64,000 nt of DNA, taken from Pseudeuparius sepicola (Eukaryota; Arthropoda; Insecta; Coleoptera; Anthribidae). The stretch lies in the NCBI GenBank assembly GCA_963920635.1, contig OY987299.1, forward strand, positions 133,917,373 through 133,981,372, in the 5' to 3' direction. The position numbers were made by a program, and so were the translations under genes. Shown here in pieces: positions 1-12,122 of this stretch; position 1 is the stretch's first letter; the number at the start of each line of letters is the position of its first letter. The notes under the pieces were generated by a model, which had not been told where the DNA came from, ran no database searches, and saw nothing but the letters and a program-made list of their open reading frames with translations.

Positions 1-762
1 AATTATGCAGCTTATAAATTATGTTGCGGTATTATTAAGCATTGTATCAATGAATTTATATAACTTGTACATTGCTAATTTGTTGTTATTAGACCTCCGT
101 CTCCGTTTAAATTTATGACACACATTCAGAAAATAAACCAACGCTAACAGGGTGTAGGTATAATCGCATTTGTCTTGGATATCCAAGCGTCATGTTTGTT
201 TACTCGAACGCTACAGTCGAAGCTGTCAATAAACTCGTTCAAAGTGAGTCGTTTTGGAAATGTAAACATAGAAAAAATTAATACAGAAATTATTAAATCG
301 TATTCGTCAAATAATCTCGACAAATACCACTCGTGCCGGAAATTTTTCTAAATAATTTTACTCTCAAGCGCTATTTTGCCCATCAGCAAAACCACTCGTA
401 CAAATTGGGCTTTTATAGTGTACTTCCATATAAAATTTACTTAACTAGCCGCATTTAAATTTAATTACCATGGTTAAAAGTTGAAGTTTATTTGATAGCT
501 GTCATTTAGGATGATCCTTCAGTCTGGAATATATTATGTATCGTGTTAATAGATGTCGTAACTAGGGCGTAACTAAGGGAGTAAGATTTCAGCGATATTA
601 TTGTAAATATTTCACCTACAGTAATAAGTTTAATTGCCATGCTTGAAAGTTGAAGGCCATTTGACAGCTGTCATTATGTGTTGAAATCAGAATCAGGCAT
701 TGTTTATCATATTGATCGTAGTATGAAAGAATGTGAATAGTTTCGAATGACAGTGTGACTTA
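1..762. other. AT-rich intergenic DNA, no gene seen
   Basis: No convincing coding region is visible. Two diverged copies of a short segment containing 'TTTAATT(A/G)CCATG' and 'GACAGCTGTCATT'-like text lie near 459-512 and 628-676, so this is probably old repeat-derived sequence. Confidence 0.4.
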
Positions 763-764
763 TA

Positions 765-1528
765 CCGGGTGGGCCGAAAAATTTTGAACTTTTTTGTTTT
801 AATCATAATTTTTTTTGTTTATCAACCGATTTTAAAAAACCAGGCATCGTTGCTTGCAGAAAAGAATAAGCTATTGACAGGAAGCTTCAAAATGGCCGAT
901 TTTTTAAAATACAACATGGCGGCGATGTTTAAACTTAGCCCTTTGTTTGAGATAATTATTTTTGAAGAAAACATGGTTGCAACATGCCGACAGTCTTTTC
1001 TTCAAATAGAATTAGCCCAAACAAAGGGCTAAATTTAAATATCGCCGCCATGTTGGATTTTAAAAAATAGGCTGTTCTAAAGTTTTCTGTCAATAGGTTA
1101 TTTTCTTCCGTAAGCAACGATGCATCATTTTTTTTAAATCGGTTAGTAAATACAAAAAAAAAATGGGAAAAAGAACGAAGAGAGTTTTATTACTGCAGCA
1201 TAAAAATGATGCTTTTTTATTGCGTCTAGCTACACCCCCAAATGACCGATGTTCCTCGCAGTGGTCTCAAAATGCAGAGGAAGGACACTTTACTCACTTT
1301 TTGCATTGGTTGCATCATGCCGACATTTTTTCTTCAAAAAGAATTACCAAACAAAGGCTAACTTTAAACATAGCAGCCATGTTGGATTTTAAAAAATCGG
1401 CCATTTTGAAATTTTCTGTCAATAGCTTATTCTTTTAGGTAAACAGCGATGCCTAGTTTTTAAAATCGGTTGATAAACAAAAAAATTATGATTAAAACAA
1501 AAAGTCCAAAATTTCTCCGCCCACCCGG
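765..1528. mobile_element. Fold-back MITE with CCGGGTGGGC ends
   Basis: The segment starts TA-CCGGGTGGGC and ends GCCCACCCGG-TA, so it is flanked by the TA dinucleotide typical of Tc1/mariner-type insertions. The left arm (about 765-960) reappears inverted twice, in the middle (about 1020-1165) and at the right end (about 1340-1528). The element is therefore an inverted repeat with an extra internal arm. The open frames inside it are by-products of the palindromic text and resemble no protein. No transposase is present, so it is non-autonomous. Confidence 0.75.
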
Positions 1529-2405
1529 TATATTATATTGAACTTTTGGACGTACTGATTTTTTTAGATTTTGTAGGTAAATCTGGGAGGTCTAGGCGGT
1601 AAAATAAGACGTCAGAAATGTTCGTTTTTAGTGCTTGCAAGCGAGCTAAAATTATGCGCATAGTAATTAACACAGCGGTCAATGTTTTCATGTCTAGGAT
1701 GGTGAGTTGTAGACTTTCCTGACGAATATCAAACGAAAATAGTTTAACTTCGCGTTAAATTTCCATATTTTGCCAATTAGGAGAGACGTAAACAAAAAAA
1801 TGTACTGTGAAACTGTACAATGCTATATTATACTATACTTCTTAGGCACGGCTCCCCCATAAGGTCATTTGGTCAATGACCCACTTAATTTATATCAAAT
1901 TTTTTTAAATGTTTAATAACAAACTATCTTTAAAAAAATGCAATTACATTTACAGGCAAAAACCCCGAATTATTACTAATGTAGCCAAGATTACTAATGT
2001 ATAATAATGGGGCCGCGATGGCGTCGCTCGTATCGGCGCTGACTTTTTAGGCTGCATTTTTTCTGCCTTCGATCGACCTTGGTTCGAGGCAGGCGCATGC
2101 ACATGTCTTTAAAGAAAAACACCGCTATATGGCCAAGAGCGCTGGACAAATGTGGATTCACGGTATTGCTCCTAAATAGCTTTATCCGTGTGATTTACTA
2201 ATTGTCCTACACTCACTGGGATTACTATGGTTTTCTAAGGTTTTCCGTAGTACTTGAGCGAATGCTATCCTAGTTCTATCGGGAAAAAAGTCGGCCCTAG
2301 CCGCAAATGGCAACGAAGACAAAATAATAGTAATTGCCCCCCTCCCCCGCACAAGCATGTGGTTGCTTCTGGGGTACTCCTAGTTTGGAGTATTGTGAGG
2401 GTGAG

Positions 2406-2406
2406 A

Positions 2407-2441
<35 letters not shown>
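2406..2441. repeat. (ATT)n microsatellite
   Basis: An uninterrupted run of about eleven ATT units. The apparent ORFs crossing it on both strands (poly-Ile) are produced by the repeat. Confidence 0.9.
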
Positions 2442-2442
<1 letters not shown>

Positions 2443-2874
2443 TCATTCCTATGTGCTGTCTCCTGGCCGTATTTTAAATTGACCTCAATGGTTAATATGG
2501 CAATCCACAAGGATAAATGCATTGCAAGTGAGACAGAGACAACAGCATACGCGTCCGCTCTGAAGACGAAAAGAGAGAAGTAGATGACGCCGTCGACGGC
2601 CGACCATTCATAATGAATGCTTTAGACGACGGTTTCACATAGCAGTCAACTGCAATCACAGTTCAACTGTTCGGTGGGGGAGGCTTATATTGCCATAGCA
2701 GAACTGTTATGTAGTGTTTCACAATATTTGCAAAAGTGTGTTGACAGTAGTAGTTACAAAATGGCGCCGAATAAAATAAAAGTGTATGCTATCATGTGCC
2801 TTTTGATTAAAAAAAGTTAATATTAAGTATTAGATGACCACGTTTTGACTAAATTATATTAACAGTAGACGGAA

Positions 2875-4290
2875 ATTTCCAAAATTTTACACGTCTCCCA
2901 CACGAAATAGTATATTTCATTACGAGTCTGGAAATAAACACGGGAAGTTATGCAAGCACGGAAAAATCTATTTCTGGACGTGTAATGAACGACATTTTTT
3001 ATTATACTTCATTGAAAACGGAAACTTAAAACATTTTATCGGCATATTATAATAAATGCAATTGACAAAAAATAAACAATGCAGACAATATAGTGTTTGG
3101 TATGTTTGATGCGTTTCCATGGTTACTCTCAAATTATTTCAAAGGTGCGCTTTGTTGTAAATTAGTTATTGTCAGATAAGGTGAATATAAAAAATTTTTT
3201 AACAAAAAAATTAAAACCCACTTCAAAAATTTGCCCGTATGCACACTCCACTAAAAATTAAAAAAAAAATAACACCGACTTCACAAATTTGCCCGTATGC
3301 ACATTACAACTAAAATTTTAGAAATATTTTTCTCTTTCTAAATTGAGTTATCTTTGGAGTCGGTGACAGTAAGTTATGATGTATGTAGGACATGATGTAT
3401 TCATATCTAAATAGATTTAAATTATTTGCCTTGACTGTCACGGACTCCAAAGATAACTCAATTTAGAAAGAGAAAAATATTTCTAAAATTTTAGTTGAAA
3501 TGTGCATACGGGCAAATTTGTGAAGTCGGTGTTATTTTTTGTTATTTTTTTTTAATTTTTAGTGGAGTGTGCATACGGGCAAATTTATGAAGTCGGTTTT
3601 AATTTTTTTGTTAAATTTTTTTTTATTTCTTATTTTTTATTGAATTATTTTTTTTTAATCTACGGGGAACATTCACTCAGATCCCGGGTATCCAGGATAT
3701 CAGGATATTATTATTATTATTATTATGAGGCCATTCCTAAAGTAATCCCTTTGTAATAATAATAATAAAAAGAAAATCATAGAAATCGGTTCAATATGAA
3801 ATTTCATCCCCTATTTTTGTCCACCCTTAGGGGTGGAATTTTTTCTTCAAATTTAAATGGGACCATTCTGTAAGTATACCCTTTCAAATAAAAAAGAAAA
3901 TTGTCCAAATCGGTTTATAAATAACAGAGTTCTGAGGTAACAAACATAAAAAACATACAACCGAATTGATAACCTCCTTCTTTTTGAAGTCGGTTAAAAA
4001 CGTCAAAAATATTACAGAAATGTATCTAAATATTGAAACACTTACGAATTAAAATACAAAGTAGGTACATGTTAAATATCAGAGATCATATAGAGTTTCT
4101 TAAAATTAGTTTACTTTGCTGTATATTTCTATTTTAAAACCATATATTCGGTATTTTTATTCAGCGCACGGAAAGTTTTTCCGTGCGCTGTTTCCGTGCG
4201 CTAGCCCGAAAAACCCCATCTTTCATTATTGCTAAAACAGATGAAATAAGATGTTTTCAAAGAAGTATAATCAAAATATATTGAGGTGAC
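2875..4290. repeat. Dispersed repeat, copy 1 (interrupted)
   Basis: The sequence from about 2910-3187 and 3998-4275 is repeated nearly base for base around 40080-40170 and 41985-42425. It includes the hairpin-like text 'CGCACGGAAAG...CTTTCCGTGCGC' variants near 4165-4205. This copy is split by an 810-bp element (3188-3997) that is absent at 42.15 kb. I see no coding potential. The family assignment is unknown. Confidence 0.7.
3188..3997. mobile_element. MITE insertion with ACCGACTTCA-type ends
   Basis: Comparison with the uninterrupted paralogous repeat at 42149 (…GTGAATAAAACGTC…) delimits this insertion directly. The ends are related to AAAACC(G/C)ACTTCAAAAA on the left and TTTTTGAAGTCGGTT on the right. 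Inside is a palindrome of about 175-bp arms (3210-3385 against 3440-3610), followed by a unique A/T-rich tail with two short TTA/ATA runs. There is no ORF of note, so the element is non-autonomous. Confidence 0.75.
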
Positions 4291-4880
4291 TTTAAATGTC
4301 CCATAGACATTAATTGTATCGATATAATTCGATTAGATGATACATTTTTTTATCCTAAAATTAGAAATACATTATTCTAGTTATAGGTAACAGTATCTGC
4401 GATAAAAGTGTACTCCGCGATCACATCGATATTCGCTTGGCAACGGAACCACGCCCACCAAACAGTCACTGCGATCGCAGCCGAGTGCTATGTGAAACCG
4501 CCTCTCCATCCTATCATTGCCTCCTACGTTTGTTAAAAGCTTATTTTCTCGCCACTAATTTACGATATTATACCCGCAACTCGAAGGCCTCCGCTCCCAC
4601 GTCAGCTGTGCCAGCCCTCTTATAAAAGGCGATGCGATGTAAACTACCCGATTCGGGCCGTTCCCCTTCTGCCCGATAAGTAGAAAACCTAATCCCTGTC
4701 CCTTTTCTCCGAACGGAATCAAGCAATACGGATCGTTGGCGCTTGTTTACCGGGCCCTTATCTTTGGCCCCCGAGAAAGTTCGTTTCTCCGTAATGCGAT
4801 TTGCCGGGGTCCGATTTCATTGTGATTTAACAGCGATCATGGGCTGCGTACAAAGTCAATAGTGGAAGGTAGATAAGGGT

Positions 4881-6015
4881 CACGGGCGTAGCCAAGGGGG
4901 GGTTTCGGGGGTTCAAACCCCCCCCCCCCCCCGAAATAAGCAAAATATTACCTAATATTATACCGAAAAAATACGAGGAGTGAAGAGTTAAATTATTATT
5001 ACGTTTGAATATATATATGTAGTAATAGTAGCGCCTAGCGCCATCTTTTGACGAGAGGCAGACGCAGTTGCAGCCGAACTATTTTGTATTGTAGGGACAC
5101 TTTGCGTTGTCTCTCGATTATTCGCCACGCCTCTCGGTCGAAATGAGCGGAACTTTGTGGAAGTTCGTGGAAGTTTCTGGACGGCTACTGGGCTGCTATA
5201 TAAGCGGCGCCGCGGCGCGTGACCGCGCTTACGGCAGTATTGTTCCATGCGAACTCGAAGCGAATAAAAGTGAAAAGTGGTGAACGAATAGTGAAGAGAA
5301 TTAAGTGTACCGTGTAAGTGAGTAATTTTAGTGCGCTGTTATTCGATGACCTTGTTAAGGATAGATACGTGAATCATTATTACTGGCGAAAAATGGAGGG
5401 GAAAAAAAGGAAGGGTGATAAACTTAAAGGTATGGACTACTGGAAAAAGTGGTGTAGTCAAGGTCAAGGGGTTTCTAATAAAGAAACAAATTTGGATTTA
5501 GCTATCAAAGCTTCAGCTACCTTGCATGCTGATAAGAAGACTGCCTACCCCGAAATCTAGTTTGGAATGCCTAGATATGTGCGATAAAAACCTTTATCCT
5601 AATATTTACACATTACTACAAATCTTGGCTACCATTCCTGTATCCACTGCTACCCCAGAAAGGTCTTTCTCGAGCCTAAGGAGACTGAAAAACTATTTAC
5701 GAAACACTACAAGTGAAAACAGACTTAATGGTTTGGCTCTAATGAACATTCACTATGGAACAGAAATTCATGCAGATGAAGTAGTGGATATATTTAAAAG
5801 AAAAAGCCGAAGATTTCTTCTTTAATGGTTTTAGATTTAGCGCAGAGGAACGAAATTAATTTATCCATTTCATTTAAAGTTAAGAACTTTATAAATATGT
5901 CGTAGTTTTTCGGATGAATATATAGATATTAAATTTCATGTAAGTATATTTTTGTTGTTTTATTTACTTCTCAAACTAAACCCCCCCCCAAAACTAAATC
6001 CTGGCTACGCCCGTG
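4881..6015. mobile_element. Internally deleted hAT-type transposon
   Basis: The ends are inverted: CACGGGCGTAGCCAAGG on the left and TGGCTACGCCCGTG on the right, each followed inward by long G or C runs. The flanking eight bases (ATAAGGGT / GTCCGGGT) agree at only five positions, so the target duplication is unconvincing. Between the ends lie a short basic N-terminal frame and a hAT C-terminal dimerisation segment, with most of the catalytic core missing. It is a derivative that could only be moved in trans. Confidence 0.7.
5393..5825 (+). pseudogene. hAT transposase remnant (N-terminus plus hATC domain)
   Basis: The ATG at 5393 opens a short frame starting MEGKKRKGDKLKG. It runs to 5560, where the reading frame shifts. 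From about 5563 a second frame carries the typical hAT C-terminal dimerisation motif, LLQILATIPVSTATPERSFS followed by LRRLKNYLR and RLNGLALMNIH, and ends at 5825. In hAT proteins of the ZMYM-like group this domain lies near the C-terminus and mediates oligomerisation. The usual several hundred residues of RNase-H-like catalytic domain are missing and the two parts are out of frame, so no functional transposase is made. The PVSTATPERSFS motif makes the family assignment firm. Confidence 0.8.
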
Positions 6016-6184
6016 GTCCGGGTAGTTCTTGTGTTGCTTACCAATAGAGTGGGGGCAGGGGTGGAAGTTGTGGATACTTCAAAACAAAGAAAGTGTACAG
6101 TAGAAGATTTTTAGGGAGAAATTAATTAATTAATTAAATCGGTTACCTGATCTTCACCACCTGTTGCATAGGGAATACTACACA

Positions 6185-8100
6185 AGGAAAGAGAGAGGAC
6201 GCCTAACAGCGCTCGCGGCCGTGTTACCGACTGCCACATCGCACGACAGGCCAGTGGCGTAGCATGATACGCGCGTTCTTAGCCAATATCACAAAAATGT
6301 TAAAAAATAAAAGGTAGTTAATTTTGACTTACATGTAATTTGAAATAGTGGTATTTATTTGCAAACAATTTCCCAAATGTAAAGCTAGTGTCAAGTGCCG
6401 AAATGTATTTAACTGCGGCGATTTCGAATCAATCAAAATAAAATAAATAATGCACGCCCATGGGAACCAGCCCATATTTTATGAAACTATCATAATCAGT
6501 TAAGAAATTATAATTAAAAACGATGTTAAAAATAATTATATTGGTCCTATTTACAAACAAAACAATGAAAACAATGCACTTTGTCATACTAAAAGATAGA
6601 AGGAATTTGAAGAAGTTATATTGAGAAAAAAATAAAGTCTTAGGGCTTCTTTCAAAGGTAGCTTGCCTGGTTAGTGCTTTCCTCTGTTGTTGTACAGCAA
6701 ACAGTGTCGCATTGTGTTTTGGAGTAAATTCTTCGATTTTTATAATTGTGAGAAGAAAGCTTTAAGTCAATGAAACCAATAACTTTTTTCATGTTCACAA
6801 AAATGTTAAAAATGAAAAGGTAGTTAATTTTGACTTGCTTGTAATTTGAAATATTGGTACCTATTTATTTGCAGATAATTTCCCAAATGTAAAGCTAGTG
6901 TCATGTGCTGAAATATATTTATTTGTGGCGATTCCTAATCAATCAAAATAAAATAAATAATGCACGTACATGGAAACCAGCCTATATCTTATGATCATAA
7001 TCAATTAAGAAATTTTCAATAAAAACGATGTTAAAAAATAATTATATTGGCCCTATTTACAAATAAAACAATGCACTATCATACTAAAAGGTAGAAGGAA
7101 TTTGAAGAAGTTATATTGAGAAAAGTTTTAGGGCTTCTTTCAAAGGTAGCTTTTTAAATATTTACCTGTGAAACGAAATCCCGGGCTCTTGCTTTTCACA
7201 TCTGCTTTTGCAACAAACGCTGAACAATTCACCATCCTAAGAGTATATTTACCCCTTAATAACTGTTAATTTTAATTCACAAATTCACGAAACTTACTCA
7301 CAACGTACTCCCTTTGTCTGCCACATATAAAATGGCCGCCGTTCAAAATTCTCTTTCCTTGTCGATAGGTAAACAATCATAAACTAAATCCCACATGTTT
7401 CAACAACGCAACGGTTGGATAATCTTTGTTTCATAGTAAGTTCAAGAGAACTTTAGGATCATTTAAGTGGTATCAAAGGTACTCCGATAACTTCACAAGT
7501 TAACCAACTTTTCGCTACCTACACTCTCCGTAATAAATTTCAATCAAAGTTGAGTCCGGAAACAACTAGTTTGCCCCGACACCGAAAAGTGCAATTTATT
7601 ATTTTCCGGCTGTTGCATGACGAAAATCTGATACAGCCGACTCTATCCGTGTATATCCGGTAGTTCCGTGCACGCAGTAGATATAGGTATATCTGAAAAG
7701 TTTCACTTCAAAATTGTGTACGTGACTCTGCGGCGGATAATAAGTTAAAAGCAGCTTCCGCGCCCGGTTGCTCGATATTGACAGGGTTTTCCTTCACGTA
7801 TACAAAGACATGCCACAAAGAGGAGGTTATTATAGGAAATAGTGATTTTTTTTCTTTAGACGAGGAAACAGAGAGGACGCCTAACAGCGCTCGCGGCCGT
7901 GTTACTGACTGCCACATCGCACGACAGGCCAGTGGCGTAGCATGAAACGCGTTCTTAGCCAATATGACAATAAAGTTAAAAATGAAAAGGTGGTTAATTT
8001 TGACTTACATGTAATTTGAAATATTGGTATTTATTTGCAGACATTTTCCCATATGTAAAGTTAGTGTCAAGTGCTGAAATATATTTATTTGCGGAAGTGG
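6185..8100. repeat. Three diverged copies of a ~350-500 bp repeat
   Basis: The unit containing 'TTAATTTTGACTTACATGTA' occurs at about 6296-6690, 6798-7155 and 7965-8095. A leading segment containing 'GCTCGCGGCCGTGTTAC' and 'GCCAGTGGCGTAGCATGA' is shared by 6190-6290 and 7870-7960. The two adjacent copies read in the same direction. The reading frames inside look non-coding, and no terminal repeats were found. Confidence 0.65.
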
Positions 8101-8213
8101 CGTATGCAGGATTAACGTCTGGGGGTGGCAATCAGTTATAAATAACAAAACTCTGTCGATAATTTTAATGAATAAAAACGCGACAAAAACATATTTTCTA
8201 AAATAAATAAATA

Positions 8214-9178
8214 CAGGGTGTCCAGAAATAAATGCACCAACTTGAAAAATTAAGAAGAAAAATGGAAAATATTCCGAAAAGTTCATATGAACATGGGTCC
8301 ACAGATGTTTGGTTTTCAAGATGCAGGGTGTTGAAATTGAAATTTTATTTTCGATTTTTTTTATGTAACTTTTTGAGACGACAAAATTTTCTTGCAAAAA
8401 AAACAACAACAACAAGTTAAATAAACTGTCAATATCTTTTAACCGACCCCATAGATAGCAAGTATACTATTATAATTAAAAAATGATAAAATTATGAAAG
8501 TTTATCATTAAATCTTTAAAAAAGACAAATAAGAATAAATACCGGTGTAAGAGCGTCTTTTTAAAATTTTATGATAAAACTAAATTTTCTTTCTTTAATA
8601 TTTTCAGCTAGGTATAGGATATCGAGATACAGTTTTCACTAGCCTATTTAGGTATCATTTCACTAAGTAATATTATTGCATTTAATTTTTTCGAGAATTT
8701 TGCAATTTTCTGTTATTATATAAAAAAACGCCCTCTAGCGGCATCACTGAGACTTAGACATATCACGGGTATAAGATGGGTTTGATGGACCAATAAATGC
8801 TTTTTCCAACGGGACCAAGTTTGTTAAAATCCGTTCATTCATTTAGGAGTTAAGCTGTTTATTTTAAAAAACATTGAATCACTCCCCACCACTTTATTTT
8901 AATAGATATTTCAAAAAGTGTTAACCAAAAATTACTCGAATAAAGCTTACCTTTAAAAGGCATATATTATTTTGGTAACATTACTAGGTGGATTTCAGTG
9001 AAAAATCACTTTAAAAGTTTAAGATGGCGGTTACGCCCCCTGGTGACTATCTTGGAAATCTGAAAATAATTGCCAGGTTTTTCTCTTGGCCACTTTATTC
9101 TAAAAAATTTTTACCGCAAGTCTCTACGACGAATAGTTTCCGAGATACAGTACTTTGCATTCTTATCTGACCACCCTG
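8214..9178. mobile_element. Degenerate mariner-type element, non-coding
   Basis: It begins TA-CAGGGTGTCCAG and ends CACCCTG-TA. The left 180 bp ('CATGGGTCC', 'GGTTTTCAAGAT') are distantly similar to the terminal repeats of the element at 53263-55268. The right end lacks a matching long arm and no transposase is recognisable, so this is an old, partly eroded relative. Confidence 0.5.
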
Positions 9179-9321
9179 TACAACGCTTTCACAGTATTTA
9201 CCTATGATAGGTTATGTCTTGAGAAATACCCCTTCCCTTTGGCCACATACCACACACTTTCCGCATCGCATTATACACTATAAATTAGTCACCAATATCC
9301 TAAATACGAATAAACAGTCTA

Positions 9322-9600
9322 TTAATTAAAAAAGAGACTGACAAGTTGGTCGTTTTGAGGTACCTGTTGACGATTTTGTTTCTTAATTTTCTTTGAGGGA
9401 CCGATCAAAGTTTCAGTAATTATTCCGCACCAAACATTAACACCAAAATTCCCTTGGTTACCTATGGGGTGAACTTTATGCGGATTTTCATTGCCCCAGT
9501 GATGGTTATTTCTTCTATTTGGGATGCACAATCTCCACACAGTCAAAACCAAAACCACTTTTACCCTGGAAGACTGTGTAGGAACAAAATCTCTTTTGAT
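9322..9600 (-). pseudogene. Mariner-type transposase fragment
   Basis: The minus strand encodes NHHWGNENPH, then QGNFGVNVWCGIITETLIGP. This matches the region between the first and second catalytic aspartates of the DD41D-type proteins elsewhere in the window (for example 'ENPHA...VNVWAGIIGNNLIGP' in the 15.3-16.5 kb gene). Neither the catalytic aspartates nor terminal repeats are preserved nearby, so it is a short orphaned remnant. Confidence 0.7.
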
Positions 9601-10932
9601 GGCCCTAACCCACTTTTCCCTTAAAATTGGGTCTTTAAGGAGGAAAAAGCGGACACTTTAGGACCGCTTTTGTAGTTTCCCTTGCAGTTTTGAACGGAAC
9701 ACATGATTTAAATAAGTCCGAAACTATAGACACAACCTATAAACTAAAATTTAATTTTAATCACTTTATTCTAAATCACTGCTGTTTTACTACCTTATTA
9801 ATAAAACTCCACGTCCTATATTAGTATATTTCTAAGTCCATCACATAATAAACAACAAACGTTCTGCCAGACAAGTAAACGCAAACAACTACAAAAAGCA
9901 ACCTTCCGACCTCTCTGTGATGACGTAGTGACGTTTCGCGTGGCCAGCTGGCAGGCCTTTATCGTTGCCACGGTGCCGGTTAAGCCCATGTGAAAAAATG
10001 ACATATCGCCAAAGAGCCTCCAAAATTTGAAATGACCCTTAAACGACCTACCCTTAGATCTTACACGAATTAGATCCGCGAATTATAATAACCCCATCTG
10101 GGCCCCCAACGACCCTGCGATGGTCCCGTGTACCGGAAGGAAATCCTCCTGGTAATCCGGTTTTAATTAACCCCATATGGAGTCCATTACGTGGATTTAG
10201 TCGAGTATAGCCCCAACTACCGTCCTGCCGCCTGAGCCAGTTAGAGGGATTTGCCGTCTGAAATGAAATAAAAATGTGCCAAAGCCGACGCAGTCCGACA
10301 AAGAATTTGGATAACTAATATTCAACTGTAGTCAAATTATTTTAAGAAGTCCTTACTGGGACTGTCAATTGGTAATTTCGATATCCTAAGTTGGCATCAA
10401 TGCAGCACAAAATGCAACCGGATCATAAGTCCAGGTCAGTAACGAGCCCATTTGCACAATGAATAACTACTAATAACACTAACAAGAACGACACAGATAA
10501 CGGGAAACTCACGAAACCCGCGAATATTTTCACTGCCCAAAGTTTGAACCCTTTTGAACGATCCGGAAAACCTTCACTGTCACTTTCACAACACCGAAAT
10601 AAAATTTGCCTGAGTACGCACCATAGACGGGGCCGCAAGTAGCCGATTATACCAAAATGAAAGTGTTTCCATGACTTTTGAAATTATCATTAAAATGAGT
10701 TGCAGTCATAGTTATTTTTATTTGTAGCGGTATAATCGTGATTGGCAATAGGGTTTTTATTTTATTATGTTCTTTTTTCGTATCACTTGGGTAACTTTTC
10801 ACATCATAAATCGATGAGTGACGTCATAAACTGGTTGCGACGCATATACCAATGTTATACCCATGGTTAACAGAAAATTCCTAGGAATTTTGTGGAGAGT
10901 GTCATTTGACAAAATCGGGACTTCTTACAGTA
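9601..10932. other. Intergenic, GC-richer stretch, no gene recognised
   Basis: Around 10020-10640 base composition rises and a minus-strand frame of 71 codons exists, but it has no recognisable motif. The text could be the untranslated leader of an old retroelement, which I cannot confirm. I see no splice-consistent gene. Confidence 0.3.
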
Positions 10933-10940
10933 ATCGGGGT

Positions 10941-12114
10941 CAGAGCTGGGTCAATTACAATTAAAAACTGACCAATTACAATTCCAATTACTTTTGTAGG
11001 AATGTAATTAGATCCAATTACAATTCCTTTGATATTTTGAAATGTAATTGAATTACAATTACAATTACTTGTATTTGGAATTGGAATTGATGTAAACAAT
11101 TACTTTTTCAATTACTTCTTGTTTGCTTTATTTTCTATTAAATTTGTAGACACCAAAATAAGGTAGGTACTTACCTAGTTACTTAAAAAACCATAACTGA
11201 TAACTTAACTATATTAAGCATTATTTGTTCTGCGATGCAAAAAAATTCTAGTCTTTGTGTCTTTGTAAATGGCAAATATTCAATTTAAAATAAATAAAAT
11301 GTACAGTATTTTAATGAACAAAACGAATTATATTCAGTAGGTAACAGTATAATATAGTAATACCTATGTCTAAAAACACAATGGCCCCACAGAGTCACAG
11401 CTCAGTTTCTATGAAAATAAATCTGAAAATAAACGGCTACATGAATAGAGATATAAAATAAATCTTTTAAAATGTATACAAAAAAAATCTTAAGGCCCTG
11501 CCATATGGGCTTTACAAGAGATATAAGAAAAATAAAAACAGGCCTCATTGTTAAGACAATAGGCATTACGAATTGACTATTAATAGATATAGAGATAGAG
11601 AATACAGAACAATCGTTATGACTTGTCAGTGACGCGTAAATAGTAAATGGGAGTGGCATAAGAAAGAAAACATTGTTGCGGACTTTGTCAGTGATGACGC
11701 ATTTATTTTGCATTGCATTTTGTTGGTCAGGTTGGCCCAAACAACGTTGCAATATTTCCAAAGTCAATCCAGGTTTCCCCGATTAATCAGCTCGGGCCGT
11801 CGCCGGCCGGCACCGCAAGAGGAGATTGTGTAAGTAATTGTTATTGAAAAAGTAATTGTAATTGGACAAGTAATTGTAATTGGACAAGTAATTGTAATTG
11901 AAACAGTAACTGCATAAAGGAATTTTAAAAAGGAATTGCAATTCTCAGAAGTAATTGATTTTAAATAACAAGTACAATTCCTTTTCAAAAAGTACTTGAT
12001 ATTAAATTACAATTACTGTCTCTATTTCAAAAGTAATTCCAACTAAGTACAATTCCATGAAAAGGAATTAATTGACAGTTCAATTACTTTCGCCTAATTA
12101 CTTGCCCAGCTCTG
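10941..12114. mobile_element. hAT-like non-autonomous element full of AATTAC repeats
   Basis: It starts CAGAGCTGGG and ends CCCAGCTCTG, a ten-base perfect inverted repeat. The same eight bases, ATCGGGGT, flank it at 10933-10940 and 12115-12122, which is the diagnostic hAT-length target duplication. About 160 bp at the left end and 300 bp at the right end consist of variations on the self-complementary text CAATTACAATTAC/GTAATTGTAATTG. The middle 650 bp (about 11150-11800) is unique and shows no transposase I can recognise. Confidence 0.85.
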
Positions 12115-12122
12115 ATCGGGGT

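Noticed and set aside
2080..2110. Possible tRNA B-box (GGTTCGAGG)
   Set aside because: No A-box or cloverleaf could be fitted at the right distance.
2254..2583. Poly-isoleucine ORFs on both strands
   Set aside because: Created by the (ATT)n microsatellite, with no conserved sequence around it.
4838..4861. ATG with a myristoylation-like start MGCVQSQ
   Set aside because: Stops after seven codons and has no convincing donor site, so it cannot be supported as an exon.
8005..8415. 136-codon minus-strand ORF
   Set aside because: Crosses the boundary between a dispersed repeat and a mariner-type end, and its composition is typical of A/T-rich noise.
11764..11988. Frame with repeated ITITCP
   Set aside because: Translation of the AATTAC satellite at the right end of the element 10941-12114.
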